Source: Hyphochytrium catenoides (Eukaryota > Sar > Hyphochytriomycetes > Hyphochytriales > Hyphochytriaceae). Taken from it: a DNA stretch of 14,841 bases. This document shows positions 1-9,660 of this stretch, in pieces. A program made the translations under genes and the position numbers. Position 1 is the stretch's first letter. The number at the start of each line of letters is the position of its first letter. The stretch spans positions 44,127 through 58,967 of the forward strand of contig FLMG01000742.1 of the NCBI GenBank assembly GCA_900088475.1, written 5' to 3'. The notes under the pieces are model-generated. The model saw only the letters and a program-made list of their open reading frames with translations. It made no database searches and was not told the DNA's origin.

Positions 1-3000
1 TTACGGCCTTGATAAGAGGGGTCTCGACAGGCAGGATGGTGGTCATGACATTATTGTACATGCTCACTATAAGATCCAAGTTACCGGTCCAGCGGCGGAA
101 CAACTGCAAGAGATGAGAATGAGATTACATTTGGCAGGTCACCTTACTATCATTGGGAAGGCTAAGAAGGGAGTGGCGGCAGAGAGAAAAAGTGACAGAT
201 TAGGTGATGATGCTACCTCTCCCTTCTGGTAAACTTGCAGGGCGGAGTCGGGGATGGTGTTCTTGAGGAGAAGGAAGTATTTGACCTCCCTCAGCAACCG
301 GACCAGGGCGGGGTCAAAGTTGACCTAACGCAACCATTTGTCAGGACAAAGAAGCATAAACGGTAGGCATGAAGAAAAAGGATCTAATCTTAGGCAATAA
401 TGCAAGGTACTGATAAGGAGTAAGGCGGCCCTACCTGCACAAGCGAAGATTGTGGATCCCGACTAAGAAGATTAAGCTTCAGCTTAGCTTGCGACGAAGC
501 CTCAACGTCTCGACCCCACTCTGCAAGCTTCTGATTCTCATACTCCTATAGAGAAGAATTTGATAAATGGGAGGTAGCCATAAAGATCTCCATGATGAGG
601 ATTGCAATCCACAATACGGGTGGCCCTTCCGCTCCTCGCTCGCGATATTTTTCAAATGCTTGTCTCCGACCTACCTGGAGGCTGGAAATTATAGCTGCGT
701 ACAGCTTACAGACTTCTTTTGACTCTTCCCTACGTGGCAATTGATACAACGACGTAGGTGACAGGGCGGCAGACGAGGAGATGAGAAGGTTATTACAAGT
801 TAACCAGCAAGATTCTATGCTGGTCGGACTGGCACTTTATAAAGCTTACAGGCTGTTGTCGGGTTTGAATCTTATAAGTTCACCAAGGAAGATAGAAGTC
901 AATGTCTCTCAGTGCAATGACCCAAGAAACAGCTGTTTTACCTGTCAAGTATTGATTTTTTGAACTGCTTTAGCTTGTCCATGGGCAGGTTGATCCTCTC
1001 GACCAGGCCGCGGCACCAAGTCAGAGCGCCCGCAATGGGTGGCAAATTGTGCGCGATAATAGGGTTGTCCCGGTGCTCAAGGAAGATCTCCTGAACTGCC
1101 TTCAAATCTTGACTGTATGCCTGGACGAGAGCAATGTGTTTCTTTTCAAGCTCGTCTTGAATGATAGGTCGATCTAGGAATCCATCAAAGCTATCAAGAA
1201 GCTTGAACTTTCCCATGATGGTAGCGCAGTCATCGAACGCCTAGAATGGGAGGGTAGACGTAATGGGACAAAGAGGAGGAATCAGACGGTTGTTAGAGCA
1301 TCCCTTGATGTGACTTCAACGGTAAGAAAGATAGTAGCCGGAAGGCTCAGGAAAAGCTTCCACAAGAGCCTACCTGCACCATAACAGAGCCTAGTCTTCT
1401 CTCTAGCTCCTTGATCCGGGTCCTAAACTCATAGTAATCCTCCTCAAATTTCTTTGCTCCGACGTCCATTATGTCATAAGGCACATGCTGGAACTGGTGC
1501 ACCGCAGCCTACACAAGCAGGTGACCCCAAAATACCGAAGCCAAACGGTAAGTGGAATAAGTGCATCGAGGAGATAAAAGAAGCAGTGATACGGATCAAA
1601 AGCACACAGGAGACATAGAACCAAGCAGCCACTTACGAGAAACTCGCTATGGATTTGCTGGACGCTTTGCGTAAGGTTTTTCCCTTTCGTCCCTCCAATC
1701 TCAATTTTTGATAGCTTGCTGAACTGTTTGTCCGCCAAAGTCGCAAGGTCAGTCCATACGGTGGCGGAAGCTAGCGAAGCAGTACGTACATAAAGAGAAG
1801 ACTAGCGGTAAGGAAGACAGGAAGTATCGGATGGGAGGCACAGTACAGCTGCTTGGAGAGTATAACTTATCCGGCAACGGAGCATTCAACCACTAACCTG
1901 AACGATGGTCTGAGTGAGCTCAAGGATATCGTGGCAGCGCTCAAGAAAGCTATCGAGTCGCAGAAAAAGAGCACTATTTTGCACCCGCCAGGTGTTGTTC
2001 GGACACTCAGCGTTGGCAGTCGCCTTGTAGTCAAAGTATGTGCTCTTGAATTGACCGCACACTCTGAGAGTTATCTTGAGCTGGTCAACAGCAGTAGCTG
2101 GGGAGGAGAAAAGAGAACTTAGTCGTGGTTTGAGCTTCTACCGACCACGCTTGTTACTTTTGCCTGCGATCAGACTGTGGTATGACCTGCGTTGCTTCCT
2201 ATCGGTATTTTTAACACGAATGCACCTTACAACGTCCCGTCCAGTCTTTTACCTGCTTCATCACTCTCAATAAGCTGCCATATCTGCTGCCCGTTAAGGT
2301 ACTTCGTCGCTTGATTGATCACCGCATTGCAGATCTCTCTAATAAGGACGACAAGCCGCGCAGGAGTGTTATAGTGCTTGCTATTCTTCCATATCAGGAG
2401 TATAATGTGCAGCATGGGTTTAAATAGCTCGTGAAGAGATGGGAAGTCTGAGCAGTTATTAAGGCGGCTGAACCAATCCTCCAGGGTGCGCAAGTACTTC
2501 ATATTGTCATTTGCTGCATGCAAGAGAGAGCGAAGTCGAAAGCCTTAGTTTGTAGATTTCTGGGGAAAGTAAGTTATGCAAAGAGCGATGGAGTAAGTAA
2601 TTGCTACACAGTCAAACGCTAAGGAATAGGCTTTAGAGCAGTGTAGGTAACTCTATACTGATGGCCGATAGCACTCGTAGTGTTCCTTCGAGCTCAACTC
2701 ATACCTTCCAAGCGTGCAGCAAAAACCTCTTTACACAGTCTAGCGAAAGTACTGCAGTAGGTGCTTTTCGATTGATCGAGAGCACGCAGGACCTTGCGCA
2801 CTGTGGGTTTCTGACCGTCATCATTAGCAACAAATATCGGGCATTCGAGGCACAGCGCAAAGGAGACATAATACCTGAAGTTGATCGAAGACGTAATTAA
2901 GATTTACTGCCTTCACTCTCCAAAATTCAAGCTCCTTCTCAGGAGTAGGATGGTGTCCTTGCTTTAGAAGGGTCTCAGGATCCTGACCGCGTTGTTAACA

Positions 3001-3947
3001 ACACAGAGTGAAAAGACGTGAGCTGCCTATGAAATATGCAAACAACAAGAAGCGTATCTTAGTGTATTCGTTGCAACTGTACTACCTGCTTGAGCACATC
3101 CTTGATTTGCTTGGTCCAGGTGACAATTGCGCCTTCGAGCACTGAGATACGGTTCTTCAGGTCTTCGTTGGGGTCGTCTGTGGTGTGGGGAAGAGGAAGG
3201 ACCGGCTTTCCCTGATGGTATAAGAAAGATGGGACGACACGTTCAGGAATAAGCGGAAAGGACGATCCACATTGCGAGGCAGATAGGTGGCAAACCTACC
3301 TGTAAATGGCCAGCTGTGATCGCAACAACTGACATGTAGTTCTGGAACTTATCCATGATGTCTTTTGTGACCATCTCACCCCAGGCGGCCGAGTTATGCG
3401 GGTTAGTGAAGATCGGCAGGTAGATTTCCTCAGCAACTCTTGAAAGTTGCGCTATCGTTGCAATGGCAAGAGATCGCAAGAGTAGCCGTTACCCTTGATC
3501 CGAAGAGATCAATAACTCAGTGGCCTTACCAATTGGTTCAGAGTCTATCTCGGTACAAAGGACCACTTTATCAAAATTGTCCTTATCCAGCGCCACTGAC
3601 TCCGATTTCACGAATGAGATGCTCTTCCCTTTGTTGAACTTTGACGGCATAGTTAGGGAGGCAACTACATTTTCACTGGAGAATACCAAGTAGATTCTCT
3701 CCGGGGAGCTGATGAACTCGGACATCACCGACCTTGATTGATCAGCAGAAGGTGTTAACTTGTCAGCGAGTGCGAACAGCTCTATCCTTTTTCGTAAGCT
3801 AAATCCCTACATATTCTCCTCGGTGTCGAAAGATTTCTTGAACCTGGCTAGCTGAAGATGCTTGTAAGCTGTACACACTTTTGCCTCGATCAGTGGTACG
3901 CATGCGTTCGCCTGCTGCCCGGCGGCAGGCACAGGAGGTGACGGCAT
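1..3947 (-). CDS. Axonemal dynein heavy chain, N-terminal tail (partial, 15 exons)
   Basis: Heavy chain of the flagellar dynein motor; the visible ~730 residues are the tail that dimerises and binds intermediate chains. Motor AAA modules lie off the left edge (the family is usually ~4,000-4,600 aa). Exons on the minus strand: 3947-3811, 3732-3530, 3451-3300, 3211-3086, 2982-2875, 2810-2705, 2513-2253, 2097-1898, 1723-1637, 1508-1374, 1240-942, 729-675, 545-435, 324-217, 103-1. All introns are GT-AG and all phases match. DHC_N1-type motifs by residue: WTKQIKDVL (196-204), [11 protein letters not shown] (318-328), [15 protein letters not shown] (432-446), RPII (529-532), [13 protein letters not shown] (572-584), [17 protein letters not shown] (661-677), [13 protein letters not shown] (701-713). 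The start ATG at 3947 is the first in frame, followed by a short Pro/Ala-rich leader. The motif set looks most like outer-arm gamma/DNAH5-DNAH8 chains; that subclass is inference. No in-frame stop or frameshift is visible. Confidence 0.95.
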
Positions 3948-4846
3948 GATTGCGTGCTGTTATGGTCCTTCAGAGGGAGTGGTTATGCTGGAGCGGTAAC
4001 AGGCTGGACCAACGTCAGGACAAAGTGAAAGGAATCATTCCTAGAACAATAGCTAGCACACTGGGGAATCGCGACAATGGGCCAATATAGCGGCACACCA
4101 CCGCTGTCAGCTAGAAGAACTAAAAGAGCCTGGTACTCGATACGTGAGAAGTCCAAACTCCGAGATAGAGTGCGGGAACAGACTGATGCTGCTGCTGGTG
4201 CTGAAGTTCTAGTTTGACCCTGGATCCTTGGGTCGGAGCTGCAGATAGCAGGCAAAAGGTTGAAGGCTCGGACAGCGGCGCGATCCGAGGCGGCGGAAGG
4301 AGGAGGAGGAAGTGCGCTGGCAGGAAAGGAAGAGTCGGGCCGCTGTGACCTTTGGGCAACGGCAGATCCAGAATATCAACAGAACAATGCCCACAAAGCT
4401 GAGAGTGTGAAAAATGGGTTAATTGACAATAGGCCTGGTTTGACCGTTTCAGGTAGGCAGTCTGTCATCAAGTGGGGGCATGGGGCTGGTTACAGCTCTG
4501 GTTACCCAACAAAAACTCTAGGAATATAACGTTACTCCTGTGTGATCCCTTTATTTGTGTGTGTTCCTGTTCACTCACTTTACAGTAGGGCAATCGCTCC
4601 TGCTACTTTCCTCCTCCTAAAACGGAAAAATAGGCAATGCTAACTACTGCGAAGGAGGCTCTCTTGGTCTCATCAGTAACTCTTCGCCATCACGGTCATT
4701 ATTAGCAGGACTCTGCGTTGAACACCTCAGCCGTAACATCTGCAGCAAAGAAAGAACCACCAGCCAGTCAACAATCTAGACAAGGCAAGCAAAAGAAAGG
4801 AATCGCTTCAGAAAAGGAGGTCCTAGTATTATGAAGACCGAAAGCC

Positions 4847-5098
4847 ATGACGGCCAATAAATATGAGGTTGAGAAGCATCATGTGAAGGGCGACGATCAC
4901 ATCCTTGTTGAAGCTTCACAATCCGCTGCACACCGGGCGTTGCCCTCTCAACGTCTCCCAACTACTAGTAGGACAAGCGGCAGCCCCACAGCCTTAGAGA
5001 GAGCTTTATACTTCGTCAATTGGTATTCTCAGAAAAGCGCCCTGATAGTAGCCGGCATGGCTGCTGCCGAACGAAGAGTTCTGGATTGCAGGTCTTGA
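4847..5098 (+). CDS. Weak candidate: 83-residue open frame with downstream AATAAA
   Basis: ATG-to-TGA frame of 83 codons with an A at -3 of the start context. It is polar in the first half and has a short hydrophobic patch (LIVAGMAAA) near residues 66-74. No family is recognised. The only support beyond openness is an AATAAA at 5148-5153, about 50 nt past the stop and followed by a T-rich stretch, which suits a polyadenylation signal. A minus-strand frame overlaps it, so chance is a real possibility. Confidence 0.13.
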   Translation: MTANKYEVEKHHVKGDDHILVEASQSAAHRALPSQRLPTTSRTSGSPTALERALYFVNWYSQKSALIVAGMAAAERRVLDCRS

Positions 5099-5147
5099 TG
5101 GACACATTAAAGCGGTGTGCTGAAAAGTAGTTCAAAAGCCTCGAAGC

Positions 5148-5153
5148 AATAAA
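5148..5153 (+). promoter_or_regulatory. AATAAA polyadenylation-signal-like hexamer
   Basis: Exact AATAAA followed directly by TGTTTTC, a U/GU-rich element in RNA terms. It lies about 50 nt after the weak 83-codon frame. It could equally be a chance hexamer. Confidence 0.2.
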
Positions 5154-5600
5154 TGTTTTCTAGGCCTCTGCCGGAAGGAGGTGACGAGGTTCAAGAGATA
5201 GCTTTTGAAGTTCCGATGAAGCCATGATTATCTCAACTCGAGCGACGACGACTAAGCCATGATGATTCTTGAAGGCATCAATTAACAGAACTCCTCTGAC
5301 AAGAAGCAGCAGTGCGCGCAAAAAGATGAACATCTAATAACAAACGCCAACATCACTCCAAAATCGAATGCCGATGATCAAACCTTCCATTGAAGCCAAA
5401 GAATGGGAAAAACCGGACGAAAAGCCCCCGTGTTGGGTGAGAACTAGCTCATAAGCGAGCCTTCGAACGGAAGGTCTAGTTTGCAGAAGACAAGAGGGCC
5501 TTGGCACCCGTCAATCGAACAGATTGAGATAGATATAGGGTGCAAAGAAGGACGAGAGATAAAGCTGAGACATCAGATACCGCAAATACTTTACTGGCCC

Positions 5601-5711
5601 CGCCCTGCGAGAGGCCAAGTGAGTCTTCGAATCCCCGTTGCATGACTGTCAGCCTTCCCATGCAGCTGTATACGTTGTTCCCCTGTACCTCTCTATCATT
5701 CCTCATCAGAC
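5601..5711 (+). repeat. Left arm of a diverged inverted repeat
   Basis: This ~111-bp segment matches the reverse complement of 5870-5983 along its whole length with substitutions and small indels. Shared exact blocks include TCATTCCTCATCAGAC (16 nt), ATGACTGTCAGC (12 nt), CCCATGCAG and TGTATAC. Weaker similarity seems to continue outward to about 5585. The arms are separated by about 158 bp, so a transcript could form a long imperfect hairpin. No transposase frame or clear target-site duplication is visible. It may be a foldback element or two opposed copies of a dispersed repeat. Confidence 0.75.
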
Positions 5712-5869
5712 CCTTCCAAAAAAAAAGAGCTCCGTTCCCCCCGATGGGTGGCCACCACTAGCCCTTACCGCTGTAGTAGCCCAAGCCGCATGCACCTTTT
5801 CACCATTAGCAAGCATCGTTTGGGTGATCAGAGTAGCCGACCACGGGTGTTCTATTTTCATAGCAGGCC

Positions 5870-5983
5870 GTCTGATGAGGAATGAAGGTAGGGCACAGTG
5901 GAAGGTATACATCATCTGCATGGGGAGGCTGCTGACAGTCATTCAACGCTACTCGAAGAGTCAAATGGTCTCTGACAGGCGAT
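5870..5983 (-). repeat. Right arm of the diverged inverted repeat
   Basis: Reverse-complement partner of 5601-5711. Read outward, both arms share a similar short peptide: this arm on the plus strand has VYIICMGRLLTVIQR, and the left arm on the minus strand has VYSCMGRLTVMQR. This could mean the repeat derives from coding sequence, or it could simply follow from the DNA similarity. The spacer 5712-5869 includes a run of nine A near 5719-5727. Confidence 0.75.
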
Positions 5984-7412
5984 GGCACTTATTATCGTTC
6001 ACCTACCATCCTCCTCCTCAGCCTCAAGCAACAGCTATAACCTCTCTTATGAAAACCACAACCCCTTGAGGAAGAAAGGCTCAGAGGAGAGAGGTGATGT
6101 GCTCAGTAGACAAGGCTATTGCCTTCACCATCCTCATGGTTCCAGGAAAGAAGCTTTTGAAAAGCGTCTTTCTGGCCAGAGCCTCAGGCTTGATTGGCCC
6201 GACTATCCGAAAGGTTGCTAGTGGGAACTGCATGATCAGAATTAGAGGACAATATTAATGGCGACGCTGCCCTCTGTCAACAAGTCAGCCTTGGTTAATT
6301 TGTTAATTCCTAACAGCTTTCTGCCGCTTAAAAAAGTCACTTGGTCGCCCTCTCACCACGTCGCCGTGAGAGAGAAAGATGGTGATGGTCCGCTGCAGCT
6401 CGTTTACAAGGACATACGTCGTCCCAGCACTATCACGGAAACAGAAATGGACCTGAACAGGACCAGTGAGCCGTACTACTATGCAATGGAGACTTCTGCT
6501 ACTCTTAGTAGCGTCTGCTGATTGTCATCCACAAAATTTCGTCTAAGACAACAACCAAGATATGTTTCCTAGCATTAGAGAGAGAGGAAGAGAACGTTCT
6601 CCGTCCCTCCTCCTTATGGTGGACAGATGTCTCCCCCGTATTAAGCGCAGACAGAAGTGTTGAAATTGCCGCTGTCGCATTCTATCGATCTCGACAAGGC
6701 TTCAAGTGACTGAGTCAGGGCTTGGCCACGACTTGGGTCCTTGAAGCCAGAACCAGCCAGTAATGGTCGTTCTCTTGCTTACCTAAGGCTGGCACCTACC
6801 AGTTATTATTTGCGGGACGGACTACATTAGCTCACTTTTTCCTGCTTCAGCGGAGGAGTGATTGTGGACGGCCAAGTATGGGGCCTTGTGTGTTGAGATG
6901 GCAGGATGTGCAGGCTCACATGCTGGAAGGCCAGACATACATAGGCATTCACGGGGCAGAGGCGGTACCAATCCATTGCGCTGCGGAAATAAAGAACGAC
7001 AACTGATATACCGTTCATTGATACCAGAGCTGACCAGAGCCGGAGTTTTAAGGTTTGTTCCTGTTTCTCGCGAACTATTGCTTGTTGACGGTTGGAATAA
7101 GTTCCTTTCACTGATGAGCTGCTTCCTGATTTTGGGAGATATGGTGGTGGTAAGTTGTGAAAGATACTTGCAGACGAAGGGGAGAGAGGTCGAGCACGGA
7201 GTCGCCACACGAAGAAGACAGTAGTTACACATGACTTATTAGCGGCGTTTGACAATACCAAAAAGGAAGTAGATACATTTGATGGCGGCGGGTGATGTCA
7301 ACAGTTCTTGAAAGGGAGCGCTCACTCTACCATATCATTTAACATCTGTTATGAACTCAATAATTTTGAAATGCTCGAATATGCTGCTCTTTGCCCCTCA
7401 ACACTCCCAGCA
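5984..7412. other. Mostly non-coding stretch with unassigned open frames
   Basis: Three open stretches stand out but match nothing I recognise: 6258-6521 plus (87 codons, with a minus-strand frame also open across much of it), 6862-7224 plus (120 codons), and two minus frames of 136 and 144 codons covering 6822-7261. No pair of splice sites clearly joins any of them to a neighbour. The rest shows no gene, RNA or repeat that I can support. Confidence 0.4.
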
Positions 7413-7439
7413 GGGACGACGGAGCAAGCTCCGACTCCC
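7413..7439 (-). other. GC-rich hairpin just 3' of the secreted-protein gene
   Basis: The 27-nt segment contains CGGAGC-AA-GCTCCG flanked by GGGA/TCCC-type pairing with single-base bulges, giving a stem of about ten pairs. It begins about 60 nt past the minus-strand stop at 7498, so it would lie in that gene's 3' UTR or just beyond. The two-base loop means the innermost pair would open in RNA. A role in 3'-end formation or mRNA stability is only inference. Confidence 0.4.
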
Positions 7440-7497
7440 AATCTTCAATTAATTTAGCCTTTGGCAGCTAGGACAGGTGCTAGGTGAAGTAGCCATT

Positions 7498-7803
7498 CTA
7501 GCAGTCTGTGACCTTGAAAGCCTTCAGGTCCTTCGAGGCGGTTTTGGACCAGTCAGGGCAGCTAAAGCCAACCTGGCTGCCGCAGCCAGAGTCCGAGAAC
7601 AGCCGAATGCAGCAAGACTCCGACCATCCGCGGTCCCACTCGAACTTCTGGCCCGCCTTGTGGTTGATTTTCGTGCATCCCTTGTTCTTTTTGCCATCAG
7701 CGACGTTTCCGTTTCCGTAGACGAAAGTCCAGGCATCGGTGGCTGGCAAAGCTGCCGCGCTGAGGAGGGCCACAACGGCGCACGCTGCTGCAATAATCTT
7801 CAT
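7498..7803 (-). CDS. Small secreted cysteine-rich protein (101 aa)
   Basis: Intronless 101-codon gene. Residues 1-24 form a clear signal peptide: MKII, then an Ala/Val/Leu core, then a LPATDA cleavage region before WTF. The mature part is ~77 residues with six cysteines (C43, C64, C65, C74, C82, C101), enough for three disulfides. Conserved-looking stretches are KFEWDRGW (53-60), CCIRLFSDSGC (64-74), VGFSCPDWSK (78-87) and a terminal KAFKVTDC. This layout resembles small secreted proteins common in fungi, possibly a single Greek-key fold; the biochemical role is unknown. I chose the ATG at 7803 over the in-frame one at 7917 because only the former puts the signal peptide at the N-terminus. 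Its context, CAAACCATGA, is favourable. The stop is TAG at 7500-7498. Secretion suggests an extracellular or cell-wall role. Confidence 0.85.
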   Translation of the reverse strand: MKIIAAACAVVALLSAAALPATDAWTFVYGNGNVADGKKNKGCTKINHKAGQKFEWDRGWSESCCIRLFSDSGCGSQVGFSCPDWSKTASKDLKAFKVTDC

Positions 7804-8311
7804 GGTTTGGTAAATAGAACGTACGAGGTAGGTAGGCTTTGCAGTTGGTGGTATGGGGAGGACCGGCCTTTGGCGACAGGCGGAAAGTTGTTTACTGAGG
7901 ATGCTGTCTCGCCTCATTTACAGGTCAAAGGAGCCTCAGCCCGACTGCTGCTGTGCTTCGAGATAGTAGTACGAATAGTTATTTTACTGCCTGCCTCGTC
8001 CCCTGTGTGGTTATTAGGCAGGACCTGTGGACGACGAGCATCAACTCAAGGAGTTAGCCACAGGGTCTGGCACAAGGGCATGATCTCTCAAAAATGTTTC
8101 CATCTTGTTGCGCTTCTTCCCACCTCGCCAAGGAGTAGCCTCCCTCTCGTCGCCAATGGTGGAAGAAGTTGCAAAAAAAGTCAAGGAGATGACAAGGTAG
8201 GTCAGGTCATTGTGATAAATGGCGACAATAATACATTATTAGTCAAGGCAGACGTAGAGGAAAGAAGTAATTGTAGAGCAGGCGAATCTTCCAGGGTCGC
8301 TCCCCTTAATA
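7804..8311. other. Upstream region of the secreted-protein gene
   Basis: The 5' flank of the minus-strand gene begins here. The ~35 nt before its ATG are pyrimidine-rich (CCTACCTACCTCG...), as in many short 5' UTRs. I see no clear TATA box. A long plus-strand frame crosses this stretch but is not credible as a gene. Nothing else is recognised. Confidence 0.4.
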
Positions 8312-8596
8312 CTACGCGACATTTTTATGAAGGTGGCCATGCCATGCCCAGCGTCCGCCCTTAGAAATCCGGCAGGACGATACACTTTTCACCAGACAAT
8401 GAGCAGGGACGACCTCATCTACTGGATCCAGAGTCCAAACGCTGTCTTCTGCCTCCAGGAGTTTGAGGTTGAAAGTTCCTTCTCCCTCAGCGTTCTTCAG
8501 AGAGAAGTCGATGCAACGACAAAGAGTCAGCGCAGTTCTATTTCCTACAGGGAAGGTGGAAGGAAGGGTTCCCAGTAGTTGGGTTGCAGAGTAGAA
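8312..8596 (-). other. Coding-looking open segment without a start; possible exon or gene remnant
   Basis: The minus frame is open for 94 codons between TAG 8599-8597 and TAG 8314-8312 and has no ATG. Its composition is protein-like: RTALTLCRCIDFSLKNAEGE, then TFNLKLLEAEDSVWTLDP. A long pyrimidine tract ending in TGTAG at 8545 is a good splice acceptor, so an exon could begin at 8544 in this same frame. Upstream, the same frame is open again over 8600-8779, with a second clean donor-like GTAAGTAT at 8833. I could not build a model with matching phases. No family is recognised; a beta-sandwich fragment is a guess. Confidence 0.35.
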
Positions 8597-8844
8597 CTAG
8601 CGCCGTCTTCCATTGGTGGTAGGCAGTACAAGTAGTACTGTCGAACCAGTCGTCTTTCCTCTGCTGATGATGCCACTCATGAGGAAATGGAGCAGCTGTA
8701 CATCAGGCCGTTTTCGGTCTTTAGCATGCCATGACCTCCTGCTGCCTAGTACCACCCCAGAAAACCTGCATCCATCCAAAGAACAGTTCTATCACCACTG
8801 AATCCGTAAACGCGTAGTCGTCATTATACTTACCCTAACCTAGG

Positions 8845-9385
8845 AGGCTCATGTACGAGCGCCAAGACAAAGCTAGGCGGTTAACCATATCGTTATTGCA
8901 CCCTGTGGTCGTCTCCATTATGCGAGTGCGAGGAAGAAAGCGCGACGAAAAATTGTCCTTTCCTTTGGTCAGCGCTGGACGACAATCAGTGAGCTTGACT
9001 CCTCCAGCTACTGACGACCACGGGCGAGGTGACGAGGTGACGATAAAAGGGACTCAAGCTGGACTGAACTAGATGGATCTAGCTGATCTTTGCTGATCAA
9101 CAAAGTCGTGTGGTTCCTCCACCCACAATCTCATACACAGTCCCATGAACAGCACCGACATGATCATCTCCACGCTACCTGTCCCACTGCATTGTCGCAG
9201 TTCTCCATTAGCAAATAGAAGGACGGCGAACAGTCATCCAGAAGCAAAAAGAAAGACAAGATGACCCTCTTCTCATTCCCTTCGCTCCTATTGGTGCTTT
9301 CCGGCGTTTATGAAAAGGCGGTCCAAGTATACTGGTGTGGTCCCTATAATGTTCCTTTGGCCACAATATTACCCCTAGATGATGT
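8845..9385. other. Unassigned region between two possible exons
   Basis: On the minus strand a short ATG frame (near 8907) runs toward the GTAAGTAT donor at 8833 but hits TAG just before it. Overlapping frames on both strands (8851-9072 plus, 9208-9486 minus) match nothing I know. A telomere-like TTAGGGTAA lies at 8830-8838 on the minus strand and overlaps the donor. Confidence 0.3.
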
Positions 9386-9528
9386 CTATAACCGCGCAAC
9401 GCGCATCCAGCAGACCACCATGATGGCGTGGTGAGGAAGCGGTAGGTTCTTGGGCATTCGGATGTGAGCGGGGCCATCCGTGCCAATCATGGTGCTTCTT
9501 CCATTTGGTCCCCACAGTGTCACGTCAG
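9386..9528 (-). other. Possible terminal exon of an unrecognised gene
   Basis: A pyrimidine-rich run ending in CCCTAG at 9529 forms a strong acceptor. The frame that follows reads DVTLWGPNGRSTMIGTDG, PAHIRMPKNLPLPHHAIMV, and ends at TAG 9388-9386. The peptide looks like real coding sequence in composition, but I recognise no family. I could not find an upstream exon with a matching phase. An AT-rich, TATA-like run lies upstream at 9635-9648. It may instead be a relic. Confidence 0.28.
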
Positions 9529-9634
9529 CTAGGGAGAGGGCGGGGGCTACTACTACGGCCGGGGTGAGGCTTCTCAAACAACAACGTTATGGCTAGGAAC
9601 TTTTTAAAGTTTGTGGGTCCAATCGCCCACCACC

Positions 9635-9648
9635 ATATATATATATAT
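9635..9648. repeat. (AT)7 dinucleotide run flanked by inverted repeat
   Basis: Seven AT units, flanked on the left by ACCAC and on the right by GTGGT, so the whole 9630-9655 block can form a cruciform. It runs directly into the palindrome GTGGTCACCAC at 9650-9660. Confidence 0.85.
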
Positions 9649-9660
9649 CGTGGTCACCAC

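Larger units (their letters stand above)
3948..5600. other. Intergenic region upstream of the dynein gene; no supported gene
   Basis: The first few hundred bases should hold the dynein promoter. A CCAAT-type motif lies near 4080, but I see no convincing TATA box or ciliary X-box. Open frames on both strands around 3983-4529 are short, overlap one another and match no family I know. The stretch 5154-5600 holds nothing I can name. Confidence 0.5.

Noticed and set aside
5620-5636. B-box-like CTTCGAATCCCC inside the left inverted-repeat arm, suggesting a tRNA gene or tRNA-derived SINE.
   Set aside because: The only A-box-like sequence lies about 12 nt upstream, too close, and no cloverleaf pairs.
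5638-6069. 143-codon plus-strand frame.
   Set aside because: It runs through both arms and the spacer of the inverted repeat, has no recognisable domain, and is matched by equally long frames on the other strand.
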